This document shows, piece by piece, positions 37,102 to 50,870 of a stretch of DNA of 64,000 nucleotides (positions within the stretch are counted from its first letter, which is position 1; each line of letters begins with the position of its first letter). The stretch is from Buxus sempervirens. Lineage: Eukaryota > Streptophyta > Magnoliopsida > Buxales > Buxaceae. Under the pieces are notes generated by a model, which made no database searches, was not told the origin of the DNA, and saw only the letters and a program-made list of their open reading frames with translations. Both the position numbers and the translations under genes were made by a program. The stretch lies in NCBI GenBank assembly GCA_947561395.2, contig OX387194.1, positions 14,432,048 through 14,496,047 on the forward strand, given 5' to 3'.

Positions 37102-38109
37102 TTTTAGGTCTAGTATGTTATGTTGGCTTAATTCCATGCCAAAAAATGTGTTTAGAATGTTTAGATTCAGTCCAAGAAGTCACGGTTCAAATGGCGTCAA
37201 AATCAGAGTTAAATTGAAGTTTTTATGCTTGGCGTTAGACAACGTTTCATCTAGCGTTCGAACGGTGGAATTAAAGCCTGCAGACAGTCAAACTCGAGAG
37301 TGGCGTTAGAGAACGTTTGATCTGGCGTTCGAATGTTCAATTTCTGCAATTTCCAAAAAGTCACGAAAAATTACATAACTTACTCGTTTCAATTCGGATT
37401 GACTTCAAACTTCTTGGGGAACTTTTAAATAGGATTAAGGTCCTTCTAAACCTATAAGAGCCACGTTTTAGAAGCCCTAAACATCCTTTTTTCTTTTGGA
37501 AAAGCCTTCTACTAGGTTTTCCCATTTTGAGCCATAAAACCTTTCTATTCTTCTTTCTTCTTCTGCCTTGGATTTCCGGGATGGAGATATTGAATTGTGG
37601 GAGTTCCTACGGATACTAGGCGAGTTCATTTAGGTGATCGTTCGAGAAGATCTTTAGAGTTTCGAGGTGTTGCTGTGGAGCAAATCTAAGGAGTTCTTTA
37701 GATACTTTCAAGTCTGTAAGTTGTAGAGTCTAGCATAGGGATGTTGAATTGTTTGAACTACAGGTTATAAGTCTTCTTCTCATAGTGGATCTTTTATTTG
37801 GCTCCTGCATTGCCCGGAGGGTTTTTCTTAGAGAGAGTTCTCTTTGAGTTTTCCCTTCGTCACCAAATTGCTTTGGTTTTACTTTACATGCTTTAATTAT
37901 TTACTTGCAATTTGGGTGGCTTGTTAATTACTTTTGATTGATTATATGATTTTCTAGAATTACTTTGAGGATTTGTTCATTCCTATTAATTAAGGACTTG
38001 CCTTTAATTAATAAAAAAAGTTTATTCAGCTGTATTACACCTATTCACACCCCCCCCCCCCCCCCCCCCGCTAGGTGTATTTCGAGTCGAGTCTAAATCG
38101 TAATTTTCA
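37102..38109 (+). repeat. 3' LTR of the copia-like element (1008 bp)
   Basis: It follows the PPT. The expected TG start is TT here (37102-37103). It ends ...TAATTTTCA and is followed by the target duplication ACTTC. A C-rich string near the end has expanded to about 20 C (38050-38069); the 5' LTR has only a short C-rich run there. Confidence 0.85.
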
Positions 38110-38114
38110 ACTTC

Positions 38115-39466
38115 CTTCACAAAGAAGCAAAAATTTAGAAGTTTATCACATGATAATAGACATAAAAGACTTAGAATAAACCCATCAAAAGCATGTTGAA
38201 AACTCAGAAAAATTCTTAAACTTATGTTGTTCTGATACTTATAATTATGCATACCAGAACTTAATGCTTTGAAATCGATATAGGATGATGACATACCTAT
38301 TTACAGAGAACTAACTCAGCAATCCACCATATATTGCTAATAGCAAGGTTCACCAAGAAGAAAGCCTACAACACCTTTAGCCAGTGGCGGAACCACGTTG
38401 AGTGTAGGGGGGCTAACTTGTAACTTTTAATCAAAAATTATATATTTTTTAAATAAAATTTATGTTTTGCCCCCCCTAAAATTTCTGGTTCCCCCCCCCA
38501 AAATATTTCATGAGAACCCCTCTAAAATTTCTGGTTTGCCTACTCCCAACTCATTAAATTTCTATATTTCATGAGAAGTGTTAATTGAAAATTTTTTTCG
38601 CCCCCCCAGATTTGGAGTCCTGGTTCTGCCACTGCCTTCAGCAGCACCCTTTTTTGATGCAACACACTTCCATAGAATAAAGGAGAAGGAGAGCTCTATT
38701 TACCAACATGACAATTTGCAACAAGAATAAAAGAGAAGAAGAGCGCTAAGTTTTACGAATTGGGTAAGTCCTGTTAATTGATTATTTTCAGGTTTATATA
38801 CTAGGCCTAAACAAGATGAAGAAACACTCAATTAAACTAATGATATAATGAAACAATAGTTGACACCTTACTGATTAGGTGTTGACAATCCTTTGTCTCA
38901 ATAGCCACCTTAAGCATGAAGTGGTAGATGCACAATATAAACCCCAAATTAGCATGTATCTCATACTTTATTAGTACACCAAAAACCATACAGCACTGCC
39001 ACTCCATAGAAGTCCAATAGGAACAAGACACCTAAACCCTTAGCCTTAGTACTTCTCTATACGAGCAGCCTAATTAGCACTGGTCACTAAAACCCAATCA
39101 CGTTGGACTCTTAGACACTAAGATAGCTCACACACTTGATGGTAACACCATACAAGGGTACTACACCTATCAAGCAAAATATAAATAATTAAGTGTTGAA
39201 TATTTCATTTTTAATTCAATAAAATATGGACAACTATTTATTAAATCCAAAAAAAAAAAAAAATTTGCCACAATAATTCTAGAAGCATAAATACATTTTC
39301 TTACATCCAAATATAGGTTTAACTCAAACTAAATAATTTATATTAATATCACATTAATTACTTTATAGTTAATAAATTATTGTTAAAATAAATAATCATG
39401 GGTATGGAATAGCATTACATATGAAACCATGAAGAACGCAACCAAAACCAAAAATGGGATGTTACA
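38115..39466 (-). mobile_element. Gypsy LTR fragment right of the copia insertion
   Basis: On the minus strand an LTR begins TGTAACATCCCATTT at 39466. The sequence is AT-rich and non-coding. The hAT MITE at 38382-38634 interrupts it. It probably continues at 23383-24530. Confidence 0.55.
38382..38634. mobile_element. hAT-type MITE (253 bp)
   Basis: Terminal inverted repeats are CAGTGGCGGAACCA at 38382 and TGGTTCTGCCACTG at 38634, with one mismatch. The flanks are CCTTTAGC (38374-38381) and CCTTCAGC (38635-38642), an 8-bp target duplication with one difference, as expected for hAT. It is non-coding, with several C-runs inside. Confidence 0.88.
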
Positions 39467-39939
39467 AACCCAAATGGTTTTTCTGCAGCTACTGTTCTTC
39501 TGCAGGTGTTGTAGAAAAATTCATTAAGGAAAGGTCTTACAGAAGAAACGACAAAAAGGCGACCAATTAAAACCCTTTTCTCTTTGACGGAAAAGCCTAA
39601 CATGAAACCTTTCTCCAAAATGGTTCTTCTGCAGGTGTTGCAAAAGAAGCAATCGGCCATTTCTCCCGGTCTTGCAAAAGAAAAGAGATCGTACGGATTG
39701 GAACCCTAATAAGAAGAAGACTATCTGGAGAAAAAGAAGCAATCGGCAATCAATCTCAATTTTTTTCCCTAAAAGATGACTATCTTGCAGGCTCGGGGTG
39801 ACGTGTCGCCTTCCTCAAGAAACGTCGAGAGGACTCCCGAACGCTCCCTCTCCTTTGTCTCTCTTTCACTCAGTCCCTCAATCCTCTTCTCTCTTCTCTC
39901 TCTTTCCATTCCGATTATCTAACGCCTTCTCAAATGCTC

Positions 39940-40400
39940 GTTGAGATGATCACTATCGAAAAGACAAAGCTCCAGTCTACGCCTGAACAGGGGAAGAATG
40001 ATATTGCTGCGTAGCCGGCAACGCCCAAAACTGCTTAGACACCCGAACCCAAAGGTAGCTTTCAAACCATAGCTATCTTTTTCTTGCCGTTAGTTGTAGC
40101 TATATTGCTTGATAGATTAAATATTTTCTTTCTCTGTATTCTCTTCCACGAGACCCCCCTGATTTGGTACTTATCTAACACATTAAATTTAAAAATTTCT
40201 TTGTTGGTGATCTATCTTATGGTAGTAGAAGAAGCCCCAACTATGCAAAGGAAGACAGTCTCGGTCACTTAAACGGTAGGAAAGAAGATACCAAGGAAAT
40301 CAAAAACTTCTTTTGCAGCTAAAGCTTTTTCATCTCAAACACCCAAATCGGTTGAAGACTCTGCAAAGAACGAAGATGTGGTTCTTCGAAAGGTTTATTT
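39940..40400 (+). pseudogene. Captured exons of an unidentified Lys/Thr/Pro-rich protein
   Basis: Two exon-like segments lie in the Helitron. Near 39933-40053 is an ATG-initiated stretch (MLVEMITIEKTKLQSTPEQ...) ending at a G|GTAGCT donor-like site, with two stops. Near 40225-40394 is a Lys/Ser-rich stretch (KIPRKSKTSFAAKAFSSQ ... TPKSVEDSAKNEDVVLRK) ending at AAAG|GTTTAT. Both look like the N-terminal region of a nuclear basic protein. I do not recognise the gene. The CT-rich sequence before the first ATG looks like a 5' UTR, suggesting capture of a gene's 5' end. Confidence 0.4.
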
Positions 40401-41599
40401 TAAATTTTTCTCTATTCTGTAAATCTGAATTTGTTTTTTCTCTAAACTCTCTCTCTTTTATTTTTTCTCTAAATCTGATTTTTCTCCTCTAATCTCTTTT
40501 ATTCTCTTAATTTGATTTTTTTTCTCTAATCATTGCTACTTGATTATGGGAGAAGTTTTTGAATTGGCAATTGCTAAAGTTTCAGTTCCAAGAGATTGAT
40601 CAAGAGGGAAAGAGAGTATTTAGAATTGGGTGAAGCTGCCTACTTATTGAGTATCTAAATTCTGTATTTGCATGTGCTCTTTATTTCTTGCATTTTTCAA
40701 GTTTTGAACTAGTGTAATACTGTAGTGATGTGGGGATACGACTGTTTTTAATTTCTAGTATTTAGTTGTTTGATTTCAAATTTCAGGCTTAATTTGGAAC
40801 AAAATAATGTGTGCAAGGATGAGAGAGCACGGGCAGCCCGTGACTAACCCGGTTGTCACCTGCTGGAAATGGCTTCTGATTGTGGTTTCCCAGTAATTTT
40901 GTTGTCGATTTGTTCCTTTATGTTGAGGTACCTCTTCCGTTGTTCTAACTTATTTATTAGCGGCCTTAGAAATAATTAAACTTCATTTTCCTCTTCCCTC
41001 TTGGGTTTTTTCCTCTTTTCCTTTTTAAAAATTAAAATTGGCTTCGATGAATTTAGTCATAGAAAATTTTAGAGAATCACTTGATGTTTTATGCAGAGAA
41101 TTCCTTGGACTATAAGATTATTTGGTTCCCAAGAGACTAGGCCACTTACCAGAACCGAATTACAATATACTTATTCATCAAGAAGAAGAAAGACACCTAA
41201 TATTCGGTTTAATATAAGATCGAACTAACTTTGTAAAGATGTTTCATGTCTGGAACTCTCTATAAGTTAATGGAATGGAAATGGAGGACTTAAAATACAT
41301 TCATCAATTTGGTTGACATTATAGAGTGGAATTTGATTATGATCTACCCAAACTTTGAATGGAACTGATATTGAAAAAAAAGAAAAAATTTGATGGAAAC
41401 AAGGAGAGTGGATTCAAAGGCTGAGCAAGAAAAATAAAGGAAAACCATAGAACCAAAACATAGTTTGAAAATACTGAATTTTTCTACTTTTTGATATTTA
41501 AAAAAAAAATTTCTAAATTGGATTCTAATGTGTAAAGTGCTGTCAAATAATTGGCAAATGCTAACATGTGAAGTCCTATTGAGCTAATCAACTTATTAA

Positions 41600-41880
41600 T
41601 CATGATGAAACAGCTTTAGGAGCTTTACGTTGTGAAATTAACAATGGTGGGTGTTGGAAGAAAAACCATGATAGAAGGACTTACTCTCCCTGCATATTAT
41701 GTGTTTTACCTTATACGCCCATTGGATATTATCTTTCATTTTCTTTCTATAATTATATTACATTTTTCTATTCTGTTTGAAATGATCCAAGAAATTGTGA
41801 AACTGATTGTTCAGCAGGATCATTCCAAAGGTTGCAAATGTCCACCAGGATTAAAGGGTGATGGAGTGAACAGTTTTTAA
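41600..41880 (+). pseudogene. Captured vacuolar sorting receptor exons (EGF-like region)
   Basis: The frame near 41610-41692 reads ...LGALRCEINNGGCW... followed by a TYSPC segment. A second segment at 41812-41877 reads DHSKGCKCPPGLKGDGVNSF. These match consecutive parts of the EGF-like repeats of plant vacuolar sorting receptors, which carry cargo from the Golgi to the prevacuole. About 115 bp of intron-like sequence separates them. All other domains (PA, membrane segment, tail) are absent and a stop follows. It sits in the Helitron in the same orientation as the other captured pieces. Confidence 0.65.
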
Positions 41881-42302
41881 GGTATTTTTGAATTAATTGT
41901 TTTTTGTTAACATCACTAATCTTTAAAATGGTTTTATGGCATAATGATGCATATTTAGCTTTTTATGTTTCATTTCAGAAATATTTGAGGGCTGTTACAT
42001 TGCTATTATAGCGTCGAAAATTGGCAAAAAAGTAGGAGGCTACATTCTAGTGAAAGTTAGTGTCACTGGTAAAGAATATGTTATTATTTCATCATTAATT
42101 ATGAATTGGTGAACATCTTATCTTTAATTTCTTCCTATTCTCATGCTTTGGATTTTCTAATTTATCATTATTTCTTTCCATATATATGTTATGTTATATC
42201 GAAAGATAAAAAACTTTTAGATTATTTTGAAGGTCTACATTATTTTCTCAATGGCCACTTGCATTTTCCTTTTTTTTTTCTTTGCTTTATTCATCCTCCA
42301 AG

Positions 42303-43010
42303 GTTCTAAGCTCTCTAAACCACAAAAGTTGAATGGGAAGCCCATGAGAATAATGTGTCAGAGAAATCCTATTCCAAGAAAGAATGCATTGGCAATCTCT
42401 TCATTTGAGGAATCCGCCATGGCTGCTAAAGGAAGAAACTGTATGATACTACTCTTTTGTTCCTTCTCAATTTCCATGTTTTCTCTTACTCTTGCTATTC
42501 ATCATGATCTCTTGGTGGTCTATTTCTCCTTAGTTTCCCTATTAAATTATTGACTATGTGTAAGCACTTCCTAGCATATTGTGTTCACGGTGACATTTGT
42601 GACATGCTTTTCCTAAATTTTTTTTTGGGTTCCATTAAGGAAATTGAGTTGGTTTTAGTTTGTGGTAATTTATCTGATAGCTCTTATTCTTTCTCTCCTT
42701 CAGATGTGTGCCTAAATTTGTGAACAAGAATCAGGGGCAAGTAGACCATGGAGAATCTAAATTCAGAAATCTTTATGGGAAGAATCTGGATTGAGATTTG
42801 ATAGAGAATCTCCTTCGCGATATGTTCTTGGAATTTTAGAAATCTTCAGTGGTGCCATAATGAAGAATGGTGAAAGGAAATCAAAGGGCTTTGGATTCAT
42901 CAGCTTTGAATTGCCAGAAGAGGCTAAGAAAGCTCTTGAAGCCATGAATAGCACACAACTAGATGGTTTTTTTTTATGTTCCTCTGACTTTCCCTTGTCA
43001 ATTAAAAATT
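42303..43010 (+). pseudogene. Captured poly(A)-binding-protein-like exons (RRM fragments)
   Basis: A segment at about 42303-42440 contains LNGKPMRIMCQRNPIPRKNA, like the end of RRM1 of cytoplasmic poly(A)-binding proteins. A second at about 42835-42975 contains the RNP1-like core KSKGFGFISF, then ELPEEAKKALEAMNSTQLDG, like RRM3. About 400 bp of intron-like sequence lies between, and RRM2 is absent. Neither segment has a proper start or full domain, so this is a fragment and not a working gene. The RRM core is clear; assignment to the poly(A)-binding family is moderately sure. Confidence 0.6.
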
Positions 43011-43290
43011 TTGGGGCCAAATTTCACCTGCTTCTATTTGATTGAACTTTATTATTGGTAACATATGTGAGTACAGAATTATGTATTTTCTGTTGAAACA
43101 TTAGATCTTAAAAGCTTACATTTGCTTCTTATATTTACATGTTTTAGACTAATCATACTTAAAATTATTTACAAAAAGATTATCCATGCTTAAAATTAAC
43201 ATTGGCTTTTTATACAGTTTGTTTCATCATATTTAATCTTAAATACATTTGTATAGCTCTAATGATACTGGTAGCTATTTTCGTCTAGAT

Positions 43291-43313
43291 GCCCGTGAAA
43301 CGCACGGGCCTAG
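43291..43313 (+). mobile_element. Helitron 3' terminus
   Basis: A perfect 7-bp hairpin GCCCGTG / CACGGGC with loop AAACG, directly followed by CTAG and then host T at 43314. This is the standard 3' signature of plant Helitrons. Confidence 0.9.
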
Positions 43314-43843
43314 TTTTCTTTTATGCAAATTCCTCGGCAGTCTCGACATAAGAAAGTTTGAAATGTATCTAAAGACTCAATTCTTATCTTTTCCGTGATC
43401 AATCGCTAGATTTGGCCTAAGATGATCGAGGCCATGGCTGAAGGGGTACCCACGTTGCATCACGGATAAGCAGCTGTATGCCTGTATCATAAAGGCCGTG
43501 AACGGATTTGACAAGCTCAATGATGGCAACCACATAAGGGGTAGGTATGCTTGAAGACTTGATGATAATCAGTCAGTGGAAGATGATGCTTCAATGCTAA
43601 TTGGGTTGCTTGATTGTATCCCTGTCTATTTCTACCCTAGATGAGAGGCATCTACTGCCAATCTTTCCTTCATAACGCTTAATTTGGTGACTCTTGCATC
43701 CCCAACCATCCTCCGGTGACTCTTGCATCCCCAACCATCCTCCGTCAACGGTAACATTATTCTGCTTAGTGTAAGTAACTTTGCTTCCTGTTATGCTAAT
43801 GGCGGGCTCCCAATATCGGACGCATATTGATCAGACGGTAGTT
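43314..43843 (+). other. Upstream region of the receptor-kinase gene
   Basis: Non-coding. It contains a perfect 29-bp tandem duplication (43686-43714 and 43715-43743, unit GGTGACTCTTGCATCCCC...). I see no convincing TATA box. The Helitron end lies about 530 bp before the predicted start codon, so the insertion may have altered the promoter. Confidence 0.5.
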
Positions 43844-47730
<3,887 letters not shown>

Positions 47731-48240
47731 AGACTGAAGATGCTTGGTGATTTCTATGTAATTATTTGTTAATAATTAGTTGCATTACATAAAAACATGC
47801 TTCCAAAGCATACAATGTAGCAACAAATAACTTTTAATCTCATTTGGATCCACCCTAGGGAATTAAAAAAAAAAAGACTTTAACCTTGTTATAAGCTTGT
47901 GGCTATTATATATTACTATGGGAGTGCACATGTTATGCGAGTAGCACAAGAATTAGAAACAAAGAAGGTTCTTTTGGGAATAGAAGTTTATTTGGTCAGT
48001 TAGTTATGATTCTCATACTCATGGCAGTAACAAACCCTGGTATTGGATTAAATTGGGAAAAAATTGGAGGGCCTTTTGGGTATAAGATTCAAGATGCTAA
48101 GTGATTTCCATATAATTTATTATCACAAGCAACTGCATTGCATTAAAAAAAATTTCCAAAGCAATAAAATGTAGCAACAAGTAACTCTAAACTTGTTATA
48201 AGCTTGGGAGTATTTTATTATTATTAGTCCCTAAGTACCT
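47731..48240 (+). other. 3' flank of the kinase gene with a diverged duplication
   Basis: Sequence at 47735-47930 recurs, diverged, at 48085-48230 (GATGCT(T/A)...GTGATTTC(T/C)AT, CAAAGCA, AATGTAGCAACAA). A candidate AATAAA lies near 48162. It may be a partial duplication of the 3' UTR. Confidence 0.55.
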
Positions 48241-49140
48241 TAAAAAATTCAATCAATTGTACTTTATTATTGGTCCACATGGCATTGTGCCATTTTAAGC
48301 CTCCATGTTAGAGATATGCACAACATGAAGTACTCCCTAAATTCTAAACGAAGGACTTGGAAAGATTTTTCAAAAATTGAAGCTGGTGTCTAGTTTTTAA
48401 AGATTAAGAAGTTTTCATTTTCGCTGTTGGAGAGAATAGATAACATGCTTAATAGGACCATCATTCTCCATGGTTTCTGAATCAATCAATCAATTATGAT
48501 TACTTGCCAGTATATAACATACTTTTATTAGTCAAATCTAATCAAAATAAATGATTAAAAGGAAAAAAAAAACAAAGGGCTGAGGCAGAAGATTATTGGG
48601 AAACATTTCATACTTCCCTTCAATCACTTAGGATTGAAGAACCAAGTGTACATATGTGATTTGGAAAAGTACCACCTCCAAATGGAGGGCCTAAGAATTG
48701 GATTAAATGTCACCCGCAAAGGACGATGATAGCCAGAAAATTAAAGAACCATATAAGACAAAAATGTAAGATGGATAAGCCACTGGAGAATAAGCTAACA
48801 AAAACCGATATTTCAGAGAGACTCTGCATACTTGGAAATTATATTTAACCCATCATTACTAAACTTTTGAGTCATACACAGAAACCCAAAGAAGGTGTAG
48901 GGGTTAAAGTTTATAGATCAGAATAGGTGAGCTATAGTAAGGTATTTAAATGGTCTTCAAATTTCCATGCTCTTTTATATGAGGGAAGGAATTCTATAGT
49001 GATCTTGCATTTATATTCATGTGCTAAAAGAGATCTGAGCCAAAAATAATGGACTTTTTGCCATGATGAAGCACAAATATGTACAATTTTCCATTAATTC
49101 ATGAGATATTTGTTATATCCTTAGTACCTTATAATATAAT
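48241..49140. other. Intergenic, nothing recognised
   Basis: AT-rich sequence without a supported ORF, RNA gene or terminal repeat that I can see. Confidence 0.5.
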
Positions 49141-50065
49141 TATGTTAAAATTATATTACTTAATCATTATTTTATCACTTGCCATGTGTAGAGAAGGTGC
49201 TGGAGTGGCATTGTAGCAAGTCGTTGGTGTTTTAAAAGGAGGTTGGGCGGCAAGAGCATGAGTATATAAAGGAGCAGAAATTAGTTAGAGATTTGGTTGG
49301 TTGATTAGCTAAGAACGTTCTGGAGATTTTTAGAGGAGATTGAGCTAGGTTTTGAAGAGAAGAAAAGAAGAGGAGGATTCAGATCTAGAGAGAAGGAAGG
49401 CTTTTCACGGCTGATCTAGATTAGCACATTGAAGAGCTCGATCAATACAAGGTTTGCAATGATTGAGAGTTTCTAATTTTGGTTATGAATTCTGGAAATT
49501 TAGTAGAGGAAACTTAAGGATTCGTACAAATCAATTGTAATTCAGGTAAGAGATTTAATTTAATCCTATTACAATTATTGAGTTGGTTTCATATATATAG
49601 TTGGAGCAGATCTGATCAGATCTGGAATGTGTTGTATGAAACAGGGGAAATTATAGAGAATTGTGAGATCTGAAGCTTCTAAGATCTTAGGACTTGGAAT
49701 TGAGGTTGATTCGAGCTTCCTAGAGGTACGTAGCACCTTCCTAACCAATTTGTGCTGGAGTTTGTGGATTTAATGCATTGAAATCGAGATTTGAATGTGA
49801 AACTTAGATTTTTGTATTTTTGAGCTATGTGAAGAGAAATCCTAGATTTGATTTTTAATCCATGATGAATTGTTGTTGAATCACTTATAAAGTCTCTATT
49901 AATGATTTAGAAGATGTTTGTCTAATTTTAGAAGGATTAAATTAGGTTTTGGTAGTTCAAATTACGAAAACTCAGAAAATTCAGAAATCTATTCGCTAAT
50001 TGGTGTTTTGGCTGAGCACTTGGAATCGCACTCGAGCGCAATCCCAAGCACCCAACCTGTGTATT
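49141..50065 (+). mobile_element. LTR-like fragment with TATA box
   Basis: A GTATATAAAGG box near 49262 is followed by a purine-rich leader, and near 49725 by GAGGTACGTAGCACCTTCC, a string common after the leader in plant gypsy LTRs. No TG start could be fixed. It stops where another LTR start occurs at 50066. Confidence 0.45.
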
Positions 50066-50648
50066 GTAAGACCCCGAATTTTTGTATAATAATTAGGGCA
50101 TAAATAAATAAAAGAAATTTTTCCAAGGAAAACAATCTAGGATGGTAAAAAGGGTATTTTGGTAAATTTCAAAAGGGCAAATTTATGATTTAAATAATTA
50201 AATAACTAATAGAATTAGAAATAGAAGAATAAAAATTTATTGCGTTAGATTTGAAGTTAAATAGTAATAAATAAAGCGTAAAAGATGGCGAAAGGGCAAT
50301 TAGGTAATTATCCTTAATTAGTGTCCTTAATTTGGAGAAAAAGCAACTTAATAGGATGTCTAGGTAATTTTTAGGAATAAATATATAATATGCACGAAAA
50401 TTGTTTAAAAGGAGTTTAGATAGTAAGGGGCTTAATGGGTAAAGTGCTAAAAGAAAATTTGAAGGAGGAGAAAAAGTAGGAATTAAATTAGAAGGTGTCT
50501 AATCCTAATTGAACCTCTCTAGGGTTATGTAAGCACCTCATTTTTGCACCCCTCTAAAAAGCCCAAAAGCAAAACCCTAAAAGACAGGTCTAAACCCTTA
50601 AGAGCAAAAGATGACCTTCTGCCTGAGCCCAAATTGATTGCTATACCT
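50066..50648 (+). mobile_element. 5' part of a gypsy LTR
   Basis: It starts TGTAAGACCCCGAATTTTTG, the same terminal type as 30967 and 54541. The rest would lie beyond the Tat insertions that begin at 50649. A second LTR-like start, TGTAAGCACCTCATTTTTGC, occurs at 50527, so more than one fragment may be joined here. Confidence 0.5.
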
Positions 50649-50870
50649 ATGAGACATGGGAAAAATCAATTCAAAAACTCTTCCTTTATCATCACACGGG
50701 CTCAATTAAAAACAAGGAGTTGCCACCATTCAATTTTACGGTGTGAATGGACACCAAAATAATCAAATAAAATAAATAATAAAAGAAAACAAAATTAGAG
50801 TAAAAATAACTCTAAAAAATAAACCAAAGATGGGTAAGGAGATTAGGTTATGAACAGGGGAAGTTGTTAG
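50649..50870 (-). mobile_element. 3' end of another Tat LTR (copy D), split by element C
   Basis: It matches the first about 220 bp of copy C (GAGACATGGGAAAAATCA, CATCACACGGGCTCAA, GTGTGAATGGACACC, GATGGGTAAGG) in the same minus orientation. It ends GTTAG exactly where the copy C LTR begins. In copy C the matching GTTAG is followed by GCACCCCC, so copy D was cut at that point. Confidence 0.8.

Larger units (their letters stand above)
24531..38109 (+). mobile_element. Gag-only Ty1/copia-like LTR retrotransposon with two nested solo LTRs
   Basis: A perfect 5-bp target duplication ACTTC flanks it (24526-24530 and 38110-38114). The 5' LTR is TGTTA at 24531-24535 continued at 28890-29920; the 3' LTR is 37102-38109. 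The primer-binding site is TTAGTATCAGAGTAG after the 5' LTR, close to the TGGTATCAGAGC site for initiator tRNA-Met. The PPT is AAAGGGGGAGA at 37090-37100. The internal region, minus a nested 3718-bp solo LTR, is about 3.5 kb. It has a decayed gag with two zinc knuckles but no protease, integrase, RT or RNase H. This matches the TR-GAG type of non-autonomous element (LTRs plus gag only). Confidence 0.85.
16166..43313 (+). mobile_element. Helitron with captured gene fragments and about 22 kb of nested insertions
   Basis: The 5' end is TCTATACTATTATTAAAG preceded by A (16165). The 3' end is the hairpin GCCCGTG-AAACG-CACGGGC followed by CTAG at 43310-43313 and then T. Both match plant Helitron termini, and the A/T flanks match the known insertion site. 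Related sequence appears on both sides of the nested block: CCCTTT(T)CTCTTTGA(T/C)GG...AAGCCTA near 17120 and 39570, and GGTCTT(G/A)CAGAA near 17290 and 39530. This supports a single interrupted element of about 5 kb. No Rep/helicase ORF is present, so it is non-autonomous. Pairing these two ends is inference; two overlapping Helitrons remain possible. Confidence 0.55.

Noticed and set aside
41632-41880. 82-codon frame as a small gene
   Set aside because: Only its last about 24 codons match a vacuolar sorting receptor; the upstream receptor match is in another frame, so the frame runs through an intron-like gap.
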